In this document: positions 38,086 to 48,116 of the stretch, in pieces
Numbering within the stretch: the stretch's first letter is position 1
Layout: each line of letters starts with the position of its first letter
From: Peteryoungia desertarenae
GTDB taxonomy: Bacteria > Pseudomonadota > Alphaproteobacteria > Rhizobiales > Rhizobiaceae
DNA: 64,000 nt
Assembly: GCF_005860795.2 (NCBI RefSeq)
Contig: NZ_CP058350.1
Location: forward strand, 1,146,501 to 1,210,500
Reading direction: 5' to 3'
Translations under genes and position numbers: made by a program
The notes under the pieces: model-generated
Told to the model about the DNA's origin: nothing
Database searches by the model: none
Seen by the model: only the letters and a program-made list of their open reading frames with translations

Positions 38086-38822
38086 GGATGGGGGTGAATG
38101 TGATCCAGAAGCAGAAGGGCGTTGCCCTCTGGCGCCAGATTTCAGACCGGATTCGTGCCAATATCGCCAGCGGCGCCTATGATATGACAGGCATGGTCCC
38201 GCCTGAAACGACACTTGCCCAGGAGTTCGGTGTCAACCGCCACACGGTGCGCGCGGCCCTTTCGGCGCTTGCCCAGGAAGGCATGGTCCGAGCGGTGCAA
38301 GGTCGTGGAACCATGATCGAGCGCCGCGACAAGTTCGATTTCCCGATTGGTCGGCGAACGCGTTTTTCAGAAGGTATCGGCGATCAGGCGCGCGATCTTC
38401 AGGGCGTGCTGCTATCGTCAGAAACGGAAGTGGCTTCAACCGAAGTGGCGGGTCGGCTCCAGCTGGAAGCGGGCAGCCTGGTCTGTCGCCTGGAGGCTTT
38501 GCGCAAGGCCGATGGCCGACCTGTATCTCATTCAACCATGTGGTTTCCGGCCGAACGTTTCACCGGTATAGACGATGCCTTCCGTAGATCCGGTTCGATC
38601 ACGGCAGCGCTGGCAGCCTGCGGTGTTGATGATTATGTGCGTGACGTGACCGAGATATCGGCTGTGCATGCGGAGCCCGACGATGTCGCGACCCTTGCGC
38701 TCACCCCTGGGGCGATCATCCTGATCAACCGGGCCCTGAACCTCGATCCGCAGGGCGTGCCGATCCAATATGCGGTCACACGGTTTCCTGCAGACCGCGT
38801 CCAGTTCACCATCCGCTCCTGA
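38079..38822 (+). CDS. phnF: GntR/HutC-family regulator PhnF
   Basis: Predicted repressor of the phn operon, 247 residues. The N-terminal winged helix has LWRQISDRIRANIASGAYDMTGMVPPETTLA and the recognition helix FGVNRHTVRAALSALAQEG. The C-terminal UTRA effector domain starts near 95. The ATG at 38079 overlaps a PHO box; ATG 38088 or GTG 38100 (VIQKQKG) are alternatives that would leave that site free. Divergent from phnG, and ends at a strong terminator. Confidence 0.9.
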   Translation: MTRMGVNVIQKQKGVALWRQISDRIRANIASGAYDMTGMVPPETTLAQEFGVNRHTVRAALSALAQEGMVRAVQGRGTMIERRDKFDFPIGRRTRFSEGIGDQARDLQGVLLSSETEVASTEVAGRLQLEAGSLVCRLEALRKADGRPVSHSTMWFPAERFTGIDDAFRRSGSITAALAACGVDDYVRDVTEISAVHAEPDDVATLALTPGAIILINRALNLDPQGVPIQYAVTRFPADRVQFTIRS

Positions 38823-38828
38823 AACGAC

Positions 38829-38862
38829 AAAGGCCGCCCCCAAGGCGGCCTTCGCAAAAAAA
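38829..38862. terminator. Bidirectional terminator, phnF/gpmA
   Basis: AAGGCCGCC (38830-38838) pairs with GGCGGCCTT (38844-38852), followed on the plus strand by CGC and a run of A, and on the minus strand by TTGTCG. It lies between the convergent phnF and gpmA stops. Confidence 0.75.
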
Positions 38863-38872
38863 GCTGAAACCC

Positions 38873-39508
38873 TTAATGGGCGCCGGACATGTCTCCGAGC
38901 ACCTCTTTCGACGCAACGGTCGAATCCGCCTTGAGCTTGTAGACCATCGGCACACCGGTTGCGAGGTTGACGCTCAGGATCTGCTCGCGATCCAGACGGT
39001 CCAGCACCATCAGCAGCGACCTCAGCGAGTTCCCATGGGCAGCCACGAGAACGGTCTTGCCGGAGAGAACCTGCGGCAGGATATCGGTCATGTAATAGGG
39101 CCAGACCCGCGCGCCCGTATCCTTCAGGCTCTCGCCACCGGGCGGAGGCACGTCATAGGAGCGGCGCCAGATATGCACCTGTTCCTCGCCCCACTTGGCG
39201 CGTGCATCATCCTTGTTCAGACCGGCAAGATCACCATAGTCGCGCTCGTTCAGCGCTTCATGGCGGATGGTTTCAAGATTGCTCTGGCCGACACAGTCGA
39301 GAATGATCTGGCAGGTCTTCTGTGCTCGCTGCAACACCGACGTGTAGGCGATGTCGAACTTGATACCGGTTTCGGCCAATGCCTTGCCGCCCGCATTGGC
39401 TTCCTGGACGCCAAGCTCGGTCAGGTCGGGATCGCGCCAGCCGGTAAAAAGATTCTTCAAGTTCCATTCGCTCTGGCCATGGCGCACGAGCACGAGGGTA
39501 CCGCTCAT
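38873..39508 (-). CDS. gpmA: 2,3-bisphosphoglycerate-dependent phosphoglycerate mutase
   Basis: Interconverts 3- and 2-phosphoglycerate in glycolysis. The 211 residues carry the phosphohistidine motif [11 protein letters not shown] with His10, [28 protein letters not shown] and the second His in [16 protein letters not shown] at 39508 with GGAGG eight bases upstream. Last gene of an apparent mgsA-glk-ABC-dapB-gpmA run. Confidence 0.96.
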   Translation of the reverse strand: MSGTLVLVRHGQSEWNLKNLFTGWRDPDLTELGVQEANAGGKALAETGIKFDIAYTSVLQRAQKTCQIILDCVGQSNLETIRHEALNERDYGDLAGLNKDDARAKWGEEQVHIWRRSYDVPPPGGESLKDTGARVWPYYMTDILPQVLSGKTVLVAAHGNSLRSLLMVLDRLDREQILSVNLATGVPMVYKLKADSTVASKEVLGDMSGAH

Positions 39509-39530
39509 CAAAAAATCCTCCCTATGACGA

Positions 39531-40355
39531 TCAGGGGTTGGCAGAAAGCCCGAGCACGTCGAGCATGGAGTAGAGGCCGGGCTTCTTGTCCCGCGCCCAG
39601 AGCGCCGCCTTCACGGCACCGCGGGCAAAGAGCGAGCGATCACCGGCGCTGTGCGACAGCGTCACGATCTCGCCTTCGCTGGCGAAAAGCACCGAGTGTT
39701 CGCCGATGACGGAGCCGCCGCGCAGCGTGGCAAAGCCGATCGAACCAGCCTCGCGCGCACCGGTATGGCCATCGCGCACCCGAACCGAGTTCTCCGCCAG
39801 ATTGATCCCTCTGCCACGTGCAGCCGCTGCGCCCAGAAGCAGCGCCGTTCCCGACGGCGCATCGACCTTGTGCTTGTGATGCATTTCCAGCACTTCGATG
39901 TCCCAGCCGGCAGCCTCCAGCGCCTTGGCCGCCTGTTGCACAAGCACCGAAAGTAGGTTGACACCGAGGCTCATATTGCCGGATTTGACGATCCGCGCAT
40001 GGCGGGAGGCGGCGGCAATCTTGGCTTCGTCCTCTGGTCCGCAGCCGGTGGTGCCGATGACATGGACAATGCGGGCCTGCGCAGCGAGAGCCGCAAACTC
40101 GTTGGTGGCGGCAGGCGAGGTGAAGTCGATGACGCCATCAGCATGCAGGAAGCCGGCAAGTACGTCTTCGGTAATCGGCACGCCAAGGTGACCGGCTCCT
40201 GCCAGTTCCCCGGCGTCTGCGCCCAATTTGTCGGAACCCGCACGCTCGATTGCGGCGTGAAGCATAACGCCCTCGGTTTCCTTGATCACCCGGATCAGGG
40301 TCTGCCCCATGCGACCGGCAGCACCGACAACAACAAGTTTCATGGGGCTCTGCAT
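39531..40355 (-). CDS. dapB: 4-hydroxy-tetrahydrodipicolinate reductase
   Basis: Lysine and diaminopimelate synthesis. The 274 residues have the NAD(P) loop [13 protein letters not shown] at about 9-21, [27 protein letters not shown], and the catalytic region [25 protein letters not shown] is at 40355 or 40343 (MKLVVVG). It lies 22 bp upstream of gpmA. Confidence 0.95.
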   Translation of the reverse strand: MQSPMKLVVVGAAGRMGQTLIRVIKETEGVMLHAAIERAGSDKLGADAGELAGAGHLGVPITEDVLAGFLHADGVIDFTSPAATNEFAALAAQARIVHVIGTTGCGPEDEAKIAAASRHARIVKSGNMSLGVNLLSVLVQQAAKALEAAGWDIEVLEMHHKHKVDAPSGTALLLGAAAARGRGINLAENSVRVRDGHTGAREAGSIGFATLRGGSVIGEHSVLFASEGEIVTLSHSAGDRSLFARGAVKAALWARDKKPGLYSMLDVLGLSANP

Positions 40356-40373
40356 GTGATCTCTATCCTGGTC

Positions 40374-42173
40374 TCAATCTTCAACTGTTTCGCCTGCAGA
40401 TGCATTGCCCTGCAGGTTGTTCAGGCGAGCGTAAAGACCGCCCGGATGCTGTGCAAGGCTCTCATGTGTGCCTTCCTCCACCACCATGCCGTCCTGCATG
40501 ACGATGATCTTGTCGGCGCCGATAATGGTGGAAAGCCTATGGGCAATCACGACGACGGTCCGCCCTGTCATGGCTTCGTCCAGCGCCTTCTGTACGGCTG
40601 CCTCGGACTCGGTATCTAGTGCTGACGTGGCCTCGTCGAGAAGCAGGATCGGCGCATTGCGCACCAGCGCCCGGGCAATCGAAAGCCGCTGCCGCTGCCC
40701 GCCCGAAAGCGTCACACCATTTTCGCCAACCGGCGTGTCGTAACCCTGCGGCTGCGCCAGAATGAAATCATGGGCGTAAGCCAGCCGTGCCGCTTCCTCT
40801 ATTTCGGCGTCACTCGCATCCGGACGCCCGTATCGGATATTGTCGCGGATCGTGCCTTCGAACAGGTATGGCTGCTGCGACACATAGGCGATGTGCTGGC
40901 GCAGAGACTGTTTGGTCACATCCGCGATATCCTGTCCATCAATCAGGATCGAGCCGGCAGCAGGATCATAAAAGCGCGGTACCAGCGTAATGACAGTCGA
41001 CTTCCCGGCTCCCGATGGCCCTACCAGCGCCGTCGTTTTTCCACCTTCGGCGACAAAGCTCAGGCCCTTCAGTGTCTGTTCGTTGTCGCCATAGGAAAAC
41101 GCAACATCGCGAAACTCGATCCGAGCTTCGCTGACCTTGAGTGGCTTGGCATCCGGCTTGTCGCGCTGATGCGACTGCATGTCGAGGATTTCATAGATCA
41201 TCCGCGCATTGACGACGGCGCGCTCCAGATTGACCTGCAGTCTCGCCAGCCGCCGTGCCGGTTCATAGGCAAGAAGCAGGGCGGTTATGAAGGAGAAGAA
41301 CGCGCCCGGCAGCATGTCGCCATAGATCGACTGATAGGCGGCATAGGCAATCACGCTTGATATGGCGACGCCCGCAAAGATTTCGGTGATCGGCGCCGTG
41401 CGCTCGCTCAGCCGCGCAATACGGTTGGAGCGGTGTTCGGCGAGGTTGATCGTCCCCTGAACCTTGCTTTCGAGTTCAGACTCCATGGTGAAGGCTTTGA
41501 CGATGGCAATCCCCTGAACCGTCTCCTGCATCGCCCCCATGACATGGGCATTGTAGATCACCGATTCCCGCGTGGCGCTGCGCAGGCGCCTGGAAAGATG
41601 ACGCAGAGCCAACAGAAGTGGGGGAGCGCAGACAAAGACGATCAATGTCAAAAGGGCGTCCTGATAGATCATCACGCCAATCAGCGCCACCAGTGTAAGT
41701 GTGTCGCGGGCAAGGGAGGTAACCGTCAGGTTCAGCACATCCCGTATGCCGGTGATGTTCTGGTTGATCTGCGCCGAGAGTTGGGCTGACCTTGCCTCGG
41801 TAAAATAGCCCAGTGAGAGCGTCATAAGGTGAGAGAACAGGCGTCTCTGATAACTGGCGACGATGCTGTTCCCGATCTTGGACAGCGTCACCGCCTGCCC
41901 GTAGCCGGCAAAGCCACGCAGGATGAAGGTGAACAGGATCGAGCCGCAGATAAGCCAGATCAGATCGGCCCGCCGATTGGCGAAGGCCTCGTTGATTACC
42001 GCCTCCATGATCCAGGCGATAAAGGCTGTGCTCAGTGCGACGATGATTAGGCAGAAGATCGCAAAGGCGTAGCCGCGAATGTGATCGCGCCCATTTTCAG
42101 ACATGATCCGCTTCAGCATCTGTGAGACGCTGGCTGAGTCGATCGCGGGTCTATGTGTGCCGCTGCCTTCCAA
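40374..42173 (-). CDS. ABC exporter, fused permease and ATPase (MsbA/lipid-A-exporter-like)
   Basis: A 599-residue half-transporter. About six membrane helices in residues 35-330 precede a nucleotide-binding domain with Walker A ALVGPSGAGKSTVITL, Q-loop AYVSQQPYLFEGTIRDN, signature [17 protein letters not shown], Walker B PILLLDEATSALD and H-loop VVIAHRLSTI. It resembles MsbA and multidrug-type exporters; the substrate is unknown. The start is uncertain: TTG at 42173 lacks a ribosome site, and ATG at 42119 (MLKRIMSENG) is an alternative. Confidence 0.9.
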   Translation of the reverse strand: MEGSGTHRPAIDSASVSQMLKRIMSENGRDHIRGYAFAIFCLIIVALSTAFIAWIMEAVINEAFANRRADLIWLICGSILFTFILRGFAGYGQAVTLSKIGNSIVASYQRRLFSHLMTLSLGYFTEARSAQLSAQINQNITGIRDVLNLTVTSLARDTLTLVALIGVMIYQDALLTLIVFVCAPPLLLALRHLSRRLRSATRESVIYNAHVMGAMQETVQGIAIVKAFTMESELESKVQGTINLAEHRSNRIARLSERTAPITEIFAGVAISSVIAYAAYQSIYGDMLPGAFFSFITALLLAYEPARRLARLQVNLERAVVNARMIYEILDMQSHQRDKPDAKPLKVSEARIEFRDVAFSYGDNEQTLKGLSFVAEGGKTTALVGPSGAGKSTVITLVPRFYDPAAGSILIDGQDIADVTKQSLRQHIAYVSQQPYLFEGTIRDNIRYGRPDASDAEIEEAARLAYAHDFILAQPQGYDTPVGENGVTLSGGQRQRLSIARALVRNAPILLLDEATSALDTESEAAVQKALDEAMTGRTVVVIAHRLSTIIGADKIIVMQDGMVVEEGTHESLAQHPGGLYARLNNLQGNASAGETVED

Positions 42174-42274
42174 GAATGATGCTTTCCATGCTGTTCAGAT
42201 CTTTGCGCATGTCTGGCGCCGCCGCTCTATAGCGATTGCGCCGGTGTTTGGCCATAGCGATGCAGGGTCTGGTC

Positions 42275-43297
42275 TCAGCGGCTCCAGAGCCTGCCGTCTG
42301 TGGCAAGCCCAAAGCTGCCGGGCCGCCGCGCATAAGCAGCGAGCCCCGCAAGTGCTGCCTGCGGATGGGTAATCACAAAGGTCGAGATATTGCGCATCAG
42401 GGCCGAATGAGGTGCCTTGTCCTCGAAAGCCTGACGAAAGAGCGGGCTCTTCAGGGCCGGAATGATCTTCTGCGAGATGCCACCGGAGAGGAAGACCCCG
42501 CCTCGCGCCATGAAGATCAGCGCAAGATCTCCTGCAACACGTCCGAGATAGGTCACGAAGAGATCGATCGTTTCCACACACTGCCGGTCACTTCCGGCAA
42601 GCGCATGCGACGTGATGCTGGCCGGATCGTGGAACTGAGCATCGGTACCGTCTGCCTTGCATACCGCCTGATAAATGTTGACGATGCCGCGACCGCAGAG
42701 CAGCTGTTCGGCAGAAATGCGCCCCTCGATGGGCTGCAGATGCGGAAAGACTTCAAAATCGCGCGCACTTCTGGGGCCGACGTCGATATGGCCGCCTTCG
42801 CCGGGCACTGGAAACCAGGTGTGCTGCGCAAAGACCAGCCCCGCAACGCCAAGCCCGGTTCCGGGACCGAGAACCACACGGGAGGCAATCGGGCTGTCGG
42901 ACTTCTCGCCAATCGCATCGCGGCTGTTTTCATCGAGCGTCGCGACGGCAAGCGCCTGCGCTTCGAAATCATTGACGATCAAGACCGTCTCAAAACCGAG
43001 ATCGCTGATCATGCTCTTGGGCCGCACCACCCACGGGCAGTTCGTCAGCGGAATTTCATCGCCACGGATCGGCCCCGCCACGGCAAGGATCGTGGAACGT
43101 GGCTGCACCGAAGTCTTGTCCAGCACGCAAGCCTGGATCGCCTCGTCGATCGTTGCAAAATCGGCCGTCTGCACGTTCGGAAAAGCGCGGGGCTCGCCAA
43201 ATGCATCGGTCAGAAGAGAAAATCGGGCATTGGTCCCGCCGATATCTCCAATCAGGATCGGAAAATTGAGTGGCGTGTCGGAAGCAAGCTTTACCAT
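42275..43297 (-). CDS. glk: Glucokinase
   Basis: ATP-dependent glucose phosphorylation, 340 residues of the bacterial Glk type. Visible are the ATP phosphate loop [15 protein letters not shown] at 15-29, [17 protein letters not shown], the catalytic Asp in [23 protein letters not shown] and EGGHIDVGP. It lies downstream of mgsA by 36 bp and upstream of the ABC exporter by about 100 bp, all on the minus strand. Confidence 0.96.
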   Translation of the reverse strand: MVKLASDTPLNFPILIGDIGGTNARFSLLTDAFGEPRAFPNVQTADFATIDEAIQACVLDKTSVQPRSTILAVAGPIRGDEIPLTNCPWVVRPKSMISDLGFETVLIVNDFEAQALAVATLDENSRDAIGEKSDSPIASRVVLGPGTGLGVAGLVFAQHTWFPVPGEGGHIDVGPRSARDFEVFPHLQPIEGRISAEQLLCGRGIVNIYQAVCKADGTDAQFHDPASITSHALAGSDRQCVETIDLFVTYLGRVAGDLALIFMARGGVFLSGGISQKIIPALKSPLFRQAFEDKAPHSALMRNISTFVITHPQAALAGLAAYARRPGSFGLATDGRLWSR

Positions 43298-43333
43298 GAT
43301 CTGTCCGTTGAGATGTGTCTTGCAGGGGCGGGT

Positions 43334-43714
43334 TCAGCCAAGGGCCGAGGCCAGAAGGATTTCGGCCGTGGCCAGGTTGAGCGCCATCGGAATGTCGTAG
43401 ACGGTCGCCAGACGCATCAGAGCCTTTACATCGACATCATGTGGCATCGAGGTCAAGGGATCGACCAGAAAGATCAGCATATCAACCTCACCGGTGGCAA
43501 TCAGGGCGCCGATCTGCTGATCACCGCCAAGTGGACCGCTCTTCAGCCGGGTGACATCGAGATCGGGACATGCATCCTTGATCCGTCCGCCGGTGGTTCC
43601 CGTTGCCACGATCCTGACACCCGTCAGCTGGGCCTGATGACGTCCGGCAAAATCTGCCATGTCGTCCTTCTTCTGATCATGCGCAATCAGCGCGATGCAT
43701 CGGGCGCGGGTCAT
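43334..43714 (-). CDS. mgsA: Methylglyoxal synthase
   Basis: Converts dihydroxyacetone phosphate to methylglyoxal, a glycolytic bypass used when phosphate is scarce. The 126 residues contain [39 protein letters not shown] with the catalytic Asp, and [37 protein letters not shown] at 43714 is supported by AAGG seven bases upstream; TTG at 43720 is less likely. Next to glk, a sensible partner for sugar-phosphate overflow. Confidence 0.95.
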   Translation of the reverse strand: MTRARCIALIAHDQKKDDMADFAGRHQAQLTGVRIVATGTTGGRIKDACPDLDVTRLKSGPLGGDQQIGALIATGEVDMLIFLVDPLTSMPHDVDVKALMRLATVYDIPMALNLATAEILLASALG

Positions 43715-43798
43715 CTGCAAGCCTTTTTAAATCGATTTGATAAACCCTCTAGCGCAGCTTGATTGGCTTGAAAAGACGCAAGTCCGGCGAGAATTGGC

Positions 43799-44869
43799 TC
43801 AGGGTGCTGCTGGACGTACCCGGGGAACGGGCACTTTCGCCAGGTCTGGCGGGAAACCAGGTGCCGTCCCGGAACCCGCTGCTGCAGGTGAAGGTGGAGT
43901 GAGAGCCGCAAGGCCGGTGGCGCCCGGCCTGAAGGTTGCCTCCTCTTCACTTGCCGGCCCCGGCGTATCAAGAACAAGTGCACAGGCCTTGGGGAGGTCT
44001 CCAAGTCCGACCGGCTTCGCCTTTGGTGCGGGCTTTGCATTCGGATCCTTTTTTGGCGGTGCCCATGGCTCGTCGGTAAACCACCACGCTAGCGAAGCGT
44101 CGCAGCCGTCGCCCGCAGCAACGGGGTCCTGGCTCTTGCAGCCGACCGAACCGCTGGGACATTTGATCCTGATATGAAAATGGAAGTCGTGACCGTAAGC
44201 TGGTCGCACCTTGCCAAGATGGCTGCGGTCCCCGGTCCATGTATCGCAAAGCTTTTTCTTGATTGCAGGATTGACGAAGATGCGCTCAACCTGCGGATAA
44301 CTTGCAGCCCGCATGATCACGCGGGCATGAGACGGTGTCCAGATGTTTGGGTCGACGGTCAGAAAGGCGTTCTTCTTCAGCATGGAGGTTGCCGATAGGT
44401 TTTCCCGCTCGCTTGCCGTCAGAGTTCGGGATGGCATCGGCGTCAACCATATATCGGCATCCAGGCCGACCTGATGCGAGGCATGGCCAGACAGCATCGG
44501 CCCTCCGCGCGGCTGTGAGATATCGCCGAGCAGGAGTCCCGGCCAGCCATCATATTGAGCGGCATCCTTCGAAAGCTGCTCCACCAGACTGATCATTTGC
44601 GGATGTCCCCAGCGCCGATTGCGCGACAGCCGCATTGCCTGCCATGTCGGCCCATCCGTCGGGATCGCAACGCCGCCTGCAAGGCAACCCCTGGAATAAA
44701 AGCCATAGGCTTGGGGTTCTGCACGTGCGGGAAGTTTCATGCCACCAAACAGTTCCTTGGCGGGTGGCTCCTCGGCAGTGGCCATGTCAGCGAAACAGAC
44801 GGATAATCCCGTCAACAGGATCATCGCCTTGGCACCGAGAGACAGGAGTATAGGCTTTTTCCGGGTCAT
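43799..44869 (-). CDS. mepA: Penicillin-insensitive murein endopeptidase
   Basis: Periplasmic LAS-type metallopeptidase cutting D-Ala-mDAP cross-links. The 356 residues include a signal peptide (about 1-32), the metal-binding SGHASHQVGLDADIWL and the later YGHDFHFHIRIKCP. Conserved cysteines (RGCLAGG, KKLCDTW, IKCPSG, VGCKSQ, GDGCDASL) probably form disulphides. A Pro/Ala-rich tail of about 80 residues beyond the catalytic domain (from KKDPNAKPAPKAKP) is longer than in E. coli MepA. Convergent with nothing; stands alone. Confidence 0.93.
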   Translation of the reverse strand: MTRKKPILLSLGAKAMILLTGLSVCFADMATAEEPPAKELFGGMKLPARAEPQAYGFYSRGCLAGGVAIPTDGPTWQAMRLSRNRRWGHPQMISLVEQLSKDAAQYDGWPGLLLGDISQPRGGPMLSGHASHQVGLDADIWLTPMPSRTLTASERENLSATSMLKKNAFLTVDPNIWTPSHARVIMRAASYPQVERIFVNPAIKKKLCDTWTGDRSHLGKVRPAYGHDFHFHIRIKCPSGSVGCKSQDPVAAGDGCDASLAWWFTDEPWAPPKKDPNAKPAPKAKPVGLGDLPKACALVLDTPGPASEEEATFRPGATGLAALTPPSPAAAGSGTAPGFPPDLAKVPVPRVRPAAP

Positions 44870-45029
44870 GTGATCCGCCGTCGGTTGAGGAGCCGTGATT
44901 CCTTCAATCTACCGCGAAAGCCGCAAGAGGTGAATCGCTGAAAGCCCAAGCACTCACATCTGCGTGCCCGCCCTGTATTTTGCCGGGATTTGGCTTATCC
45001 TTACAATAAATAGAAAAAGGGGAATGATT

Positions 45030-46868
45030 ATGAGGTTTTCGGGCTTCTTCCGATCTCTGGCCGCAGTGGTGGTTCTTGGGTCGTCTGTGGCTCTTGTCCA
45101 GGCTCAAGACAAAGCGACGGAATGGCAACATGCAATCTCGGTCCTGGAACCGCCGCAGTTGCCGAAGGACTTCAAGTCCTTGCCTTACGTCAATCCGGCT
45201 GCGCCGAAAGGGGGAGAGCTGAGGCTGTCCAGCGAGGGCACGTTCGACAATCTCAACCTGCTGATCGATCGGGGCAATCTCGTTGACGGGATCGGCGTCG
45301 TGTTTGATACCCTGATGGACTCTTCGAGCAATGAGATATCCGTGAGCTACGGCCTGCTGGCAGAGTCGCTTTATGTTGCTGAGGACCTTTCCTATGTCAC
45401 CTTCAAGCTTCGTTCTGAAGCGACATGGGCGGATGGATTGCCGGTTACGCCCGAGGATGTGATTTTCAGCTTTGAGAGCGCCAAGGAACACAGTGCGCTC
45501 TATGCGAGCTATTACAAACATGTCGTGGGGGTAGAGAAGACCGGAGAGCGTGAAGTTACATTCCGGTTTGATGAGAAAAACAACAGAGAATTGCCAGCGA
45601 TTGTCGGCGACTTTCCAATCCTTCCCAAGCATTGGTGGCAGGGCGTTGATGGCACCGGCCAGCAGCGTGACATCTCCCGGACAACGCTGGAGCCGCTTTT
45701 GGGCTCAGGTCCCTATCGCGTCGCAAGCATCCAGCCCGGCGGAAAGATAGTCTACGAGCTGCGCGACGATTACTGGGGTAAGGATCTGCCGATCAATATA
45801 GGTCGCTACAACTTTGGCGAAATCTCATACACATATTTCGCAGACCCGGAAGTCGAATTTGAAGCATTCCGCGCCGGAAACATAGACTTCTACAGAGAGC
45901 GGAGTTCAAGTCGCTGGGCGACCCGATATGAGTTTGAAGCGGTGAAAGATGGTCGGGTTAAGCGCGAAGCCTTGCCGAACGCATTCAGGGCTACCGGAAT
46001 CATGCAGGCGCTTGTGCCCAACATGCGTCGCGACATCTTTAAGGATCCCCGTGTCAGAGAAGCTTTGAACTACGCTTTCGACTTCGAGGACTTGAACGAG
46101 AATCTGGCCTACGGCGGACTGAAAAGGGTAGACAGCTATTTTTGGGGTACCTATCTCGCCGCGTCTGGCTTGCCTGAGGGACGTGAAAAGGAGATCCTCG
46201 AAGAACTGAGGGGCTCCGTCCCGGCACGCGTCTTCGACACGCCGTTCACCAATCCCGTTGGTGGTGATCCGCAGAAAGTCAGGGAAAATCTCAGAAAAGC
46301 CATAGGTCTCCTGCGTGAAGCCGGCTGGGAGCTTCGCGGCACCAGACTCATCAACGCGAAGACCAACCAGCCGATGACTTTCGAGATCTTACTTCAGAGC
46401 CCGTCCTTCGAGCGCTCTGTTCTGCCCTATGTCGCCAGCCTCAAGAAGATAGGCATTGATGCCAGAGTGAGGACGGTTGATTCATCGCAATACATCAACC
46501 GCCTGCGGAGTTTTGATTATGACGTCATCTGGACGGTCTGGGGCCAGACAATGAACCCCGGCAACGAACAGTTCAATTATTGGGGCTCCGAAGCCGTGGA
46601 CCGTGTTGGCTCAAGAAACTATGCCGGTATCGCCGATCCCGCCGTCGATGAACTCATCCGAAAAATTGTCTTTGCGCCCGATCGTGACGAACAGATCGCT
46701 GCAACGAGAGCCTTGGATCGTGTATTGCTGGCCAATCATTACGTCGTTCCACTGTTCTACTCCGGCGAAGAGCGCATCGCCTATTGGGACAAGTTCGACC
46801 GCCCGGCGGAACTGCCGACCTACAGCATCGGCTTCCCGGATATCTGGTGGGCGAAAGATCCGGGCTGA
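45030..46868 (+). CDS. yejA: Peptide-type ABC transporter substrate-binding protein YejA
   Basis: Periplasmic extracellular solute-binding protein family 5, 612 residues, with a signal peptide (LAAVVVLGSSVALVQAQ). YejA features are YVNPAAPKGGELRLSSEGTFDNLN, LLAESLYVAEDLSYVTFKLR, ATWADGLPVTPEDVIFSF and the C-terminal YSIGFPDIWW. ATG at 45030 is preferred over 45024 because AGGGGA (45018-45023) is six bases upstream. First gene of yejABEF. In rhizobia such importers take up peptides, including microcin C-like compounds and host defence peptides (known for the family, not shown here). Confidence 0.94.
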   Translation: MRFSGFFRSLAAVVVLGSSVALVQAQDKATEWQHAISVLEPPQLPKDFKSLPYVNPAAPKGGELRLSSEGTFDNLNLLIDRGNLVDGIGVVFDTLMDSSSNEISVSYGLLAESLYVAEDLSYVTFKLRSEATWADGLPVTPEDVIFSFESAKEHSALYASYYKHVVGVEKTGEREVTFRFDEKNNRELPAIVGDFPILPKHWWQGVDGTGQQRDISRTTLEPLLGSGPYRVASIQPGGKIVYELRDDYWGKDLPINIGRYNFGEISYTYFADPEVEFEAFRAGNIDFYRERSSSRWATRYEFEAVKDGRVKREALPNAFRATGIMQALVPNMRRDIFKDPRVREALNYAFDFEDLNENLAYGGLKRVDSYFWGTYLAASGLPEGREKEILEELRGSVPARVFDTPFTNPVGGDPQKVRENLRKAIGLLREAGWELRGTRLINAKTNQPMTFEILLQSPSFERSVLPYVASLKKIGIDARVRTVDSSQYINRLRSFDYDVIWTVWGQTMNPGNEQFNYWGSEAVDRVGSRNYAGIADPAVDELIRKIVFAPDRDEQIAATRALDRVLLANHYVVPLFYSGEERIAYWDKFDRPAELPTYSIGFPDIWWAKDPG

Positions 46869-47020
46869 GCTGCGTGACGGCTGCGGGGACTTGCATGCAT
46901 TTCTCCAGGCACTACGAATGAGGGAGACGAATCGCGGTTGCTGGAAAGGATTGGAATGGCGGATGATCTCATCATGACGACCCCGGTCGGAGTCTGCTGC
47001 TCTGACATGAGGCAGTCGGC

Positions 47021-48115
47021 ATGACGGCTTATATCTTCCGTCGCCTCCTGTTGATGATCCCGACTATCATCGGGATCATGGGCATTTCTTTCCTCGTCGT
47101 GCAGTTTGCCCCTGGCGGTCCTGTGGAGCAGGTGATTGCGCAACTGAGTGGTCAGGGTGACAGCGCCGACCAGCGTCTTTCCGGCGGTGGCGACATGTTG
47201 GGCGAGCAGTTCGGCGGCGCTGACGAAAGCTCGCAATATCGGGGTGCCCAGGGTCTGGATCCTGAACTGATTGCCAAGCTGGAAGCGCAGTTCGGCTTCG
47301 ACAAGCCGCCGCTGACGCGTTTCCTCGAGATGATGTGGAATTACATCCGCTTCGATTTTGGCGAGAGCTTCTTTCGCAACACTTCCGTCATTGATCTGAT
47401 CATCGAGAAACTGCCGGTATCTGTGTCCCTTGGCGTTTGGGTCCTGTTGATTTCCTATGCCATTTCCATTCCGCTCGGTATCCGCAAGGCGGTTCGCGAT
47501 GGCTCCAGTTTCGATGTCTGGACCTCCGCCGTCGTGGTCATAGGCTATGCCGTGCCGGGCTTTCTTTTCGGCATTCTGCTCATCGTGCTTTTCGCTGGCG
47601 GCTCTTTCTTCGACTGGTTTCCGCTGCGCGGGCTGACTTCGGACAATTTCGATGAACTGACCTGGTGGCAGAAGATCCTGGATTACTTCTGGCACCTCGC
47701 CCTGCCGCTGACAGCCCTGCTTTTGTCCGCTTTTGCCACGACAACGTTGTTGACCAAGAACTCCTTCATTGACGAGATCAAGAAGCAATATGTGGTGACT
47801 GCCCGGGCCAAAGGGCTGAACGAGCGCCAGGTGCTTTACGGTCATGTTTTCCGCAACGCCATGCTGATCGTCATTGCCGGCCTGCCGGCAGCCTTCATTT
47901 CCGCCTTCTTTACCGGGTCGCTGCTGATTGAAAACATCTTCTCGCTCGATGGCCTTGGTCGTCTCGGCTATCTGTCGATCGTCAACCGGGACTATCCGGT
48001 CGTTTTTGCCACGCTCTATATCTTCTCCTTGCTCGGCTTGGTTGTCGGTCTCATTTCCGACCTGATCTACACCTGGATTGATCCGCGCATCGATTTCGAC
48101 CGGAGGGATGTCTGA
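47021..48115 (+). CDS. yejB: Peptide ABC transporter permease YejB
   Basis: A 364-residue permease of the oligopeptide/BPD class. The N-terminus [32 protein letters not shown] is typical, followed by a periplasmic YejB-specific segment ([18 protein letters not shown]...) and the EAA loop [28 protein letters not shown] eight bases before the ATG. The 152-bp gap after yejA shows no gene or clear terminator. Confidence 0.94.
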   Translation: MTAYIFRRLLLMIPTIIGIMGISFLVVQFAPGGPVEQVIAQLSGQGDSADQRLSGGGDMLGEQFGGADESSQYRGAQGLDPELIAKLEAQFGFDKPPLTRFLEMMWNYIRFDFGESFFRNTSVIDLIIEKLPVSVSLGVWVLLISYAISIPLGIRKAVRDGSSFDVWTSAVVVIGYAVPGFLFGILLIVLFAGGSFFDWFPLRGLTSDNFDELTWWQKILDYFWHLALPLTALLLSAFATTTLLTKNSFIDEIKKQYVVTARAKGLNERQVLYGHVFRNAMLIVIAGLPAAFISAFFTGSLLIENIFSLDGLGRLGYLSIVNRDYPVVFATLYIFSLLGLVVGLISDLIYTWIDPRIDFDRRDV

Positions 48116-48116
48116 T

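Noticed and set aside
42236..43762. A 508-codon plus-strand frame opposite glk and mgsA
   Set aside because: It spans two well-identified minus-strand genes, has no ribosome site, and gives an Arg/His/Gly-rich low-quality product.
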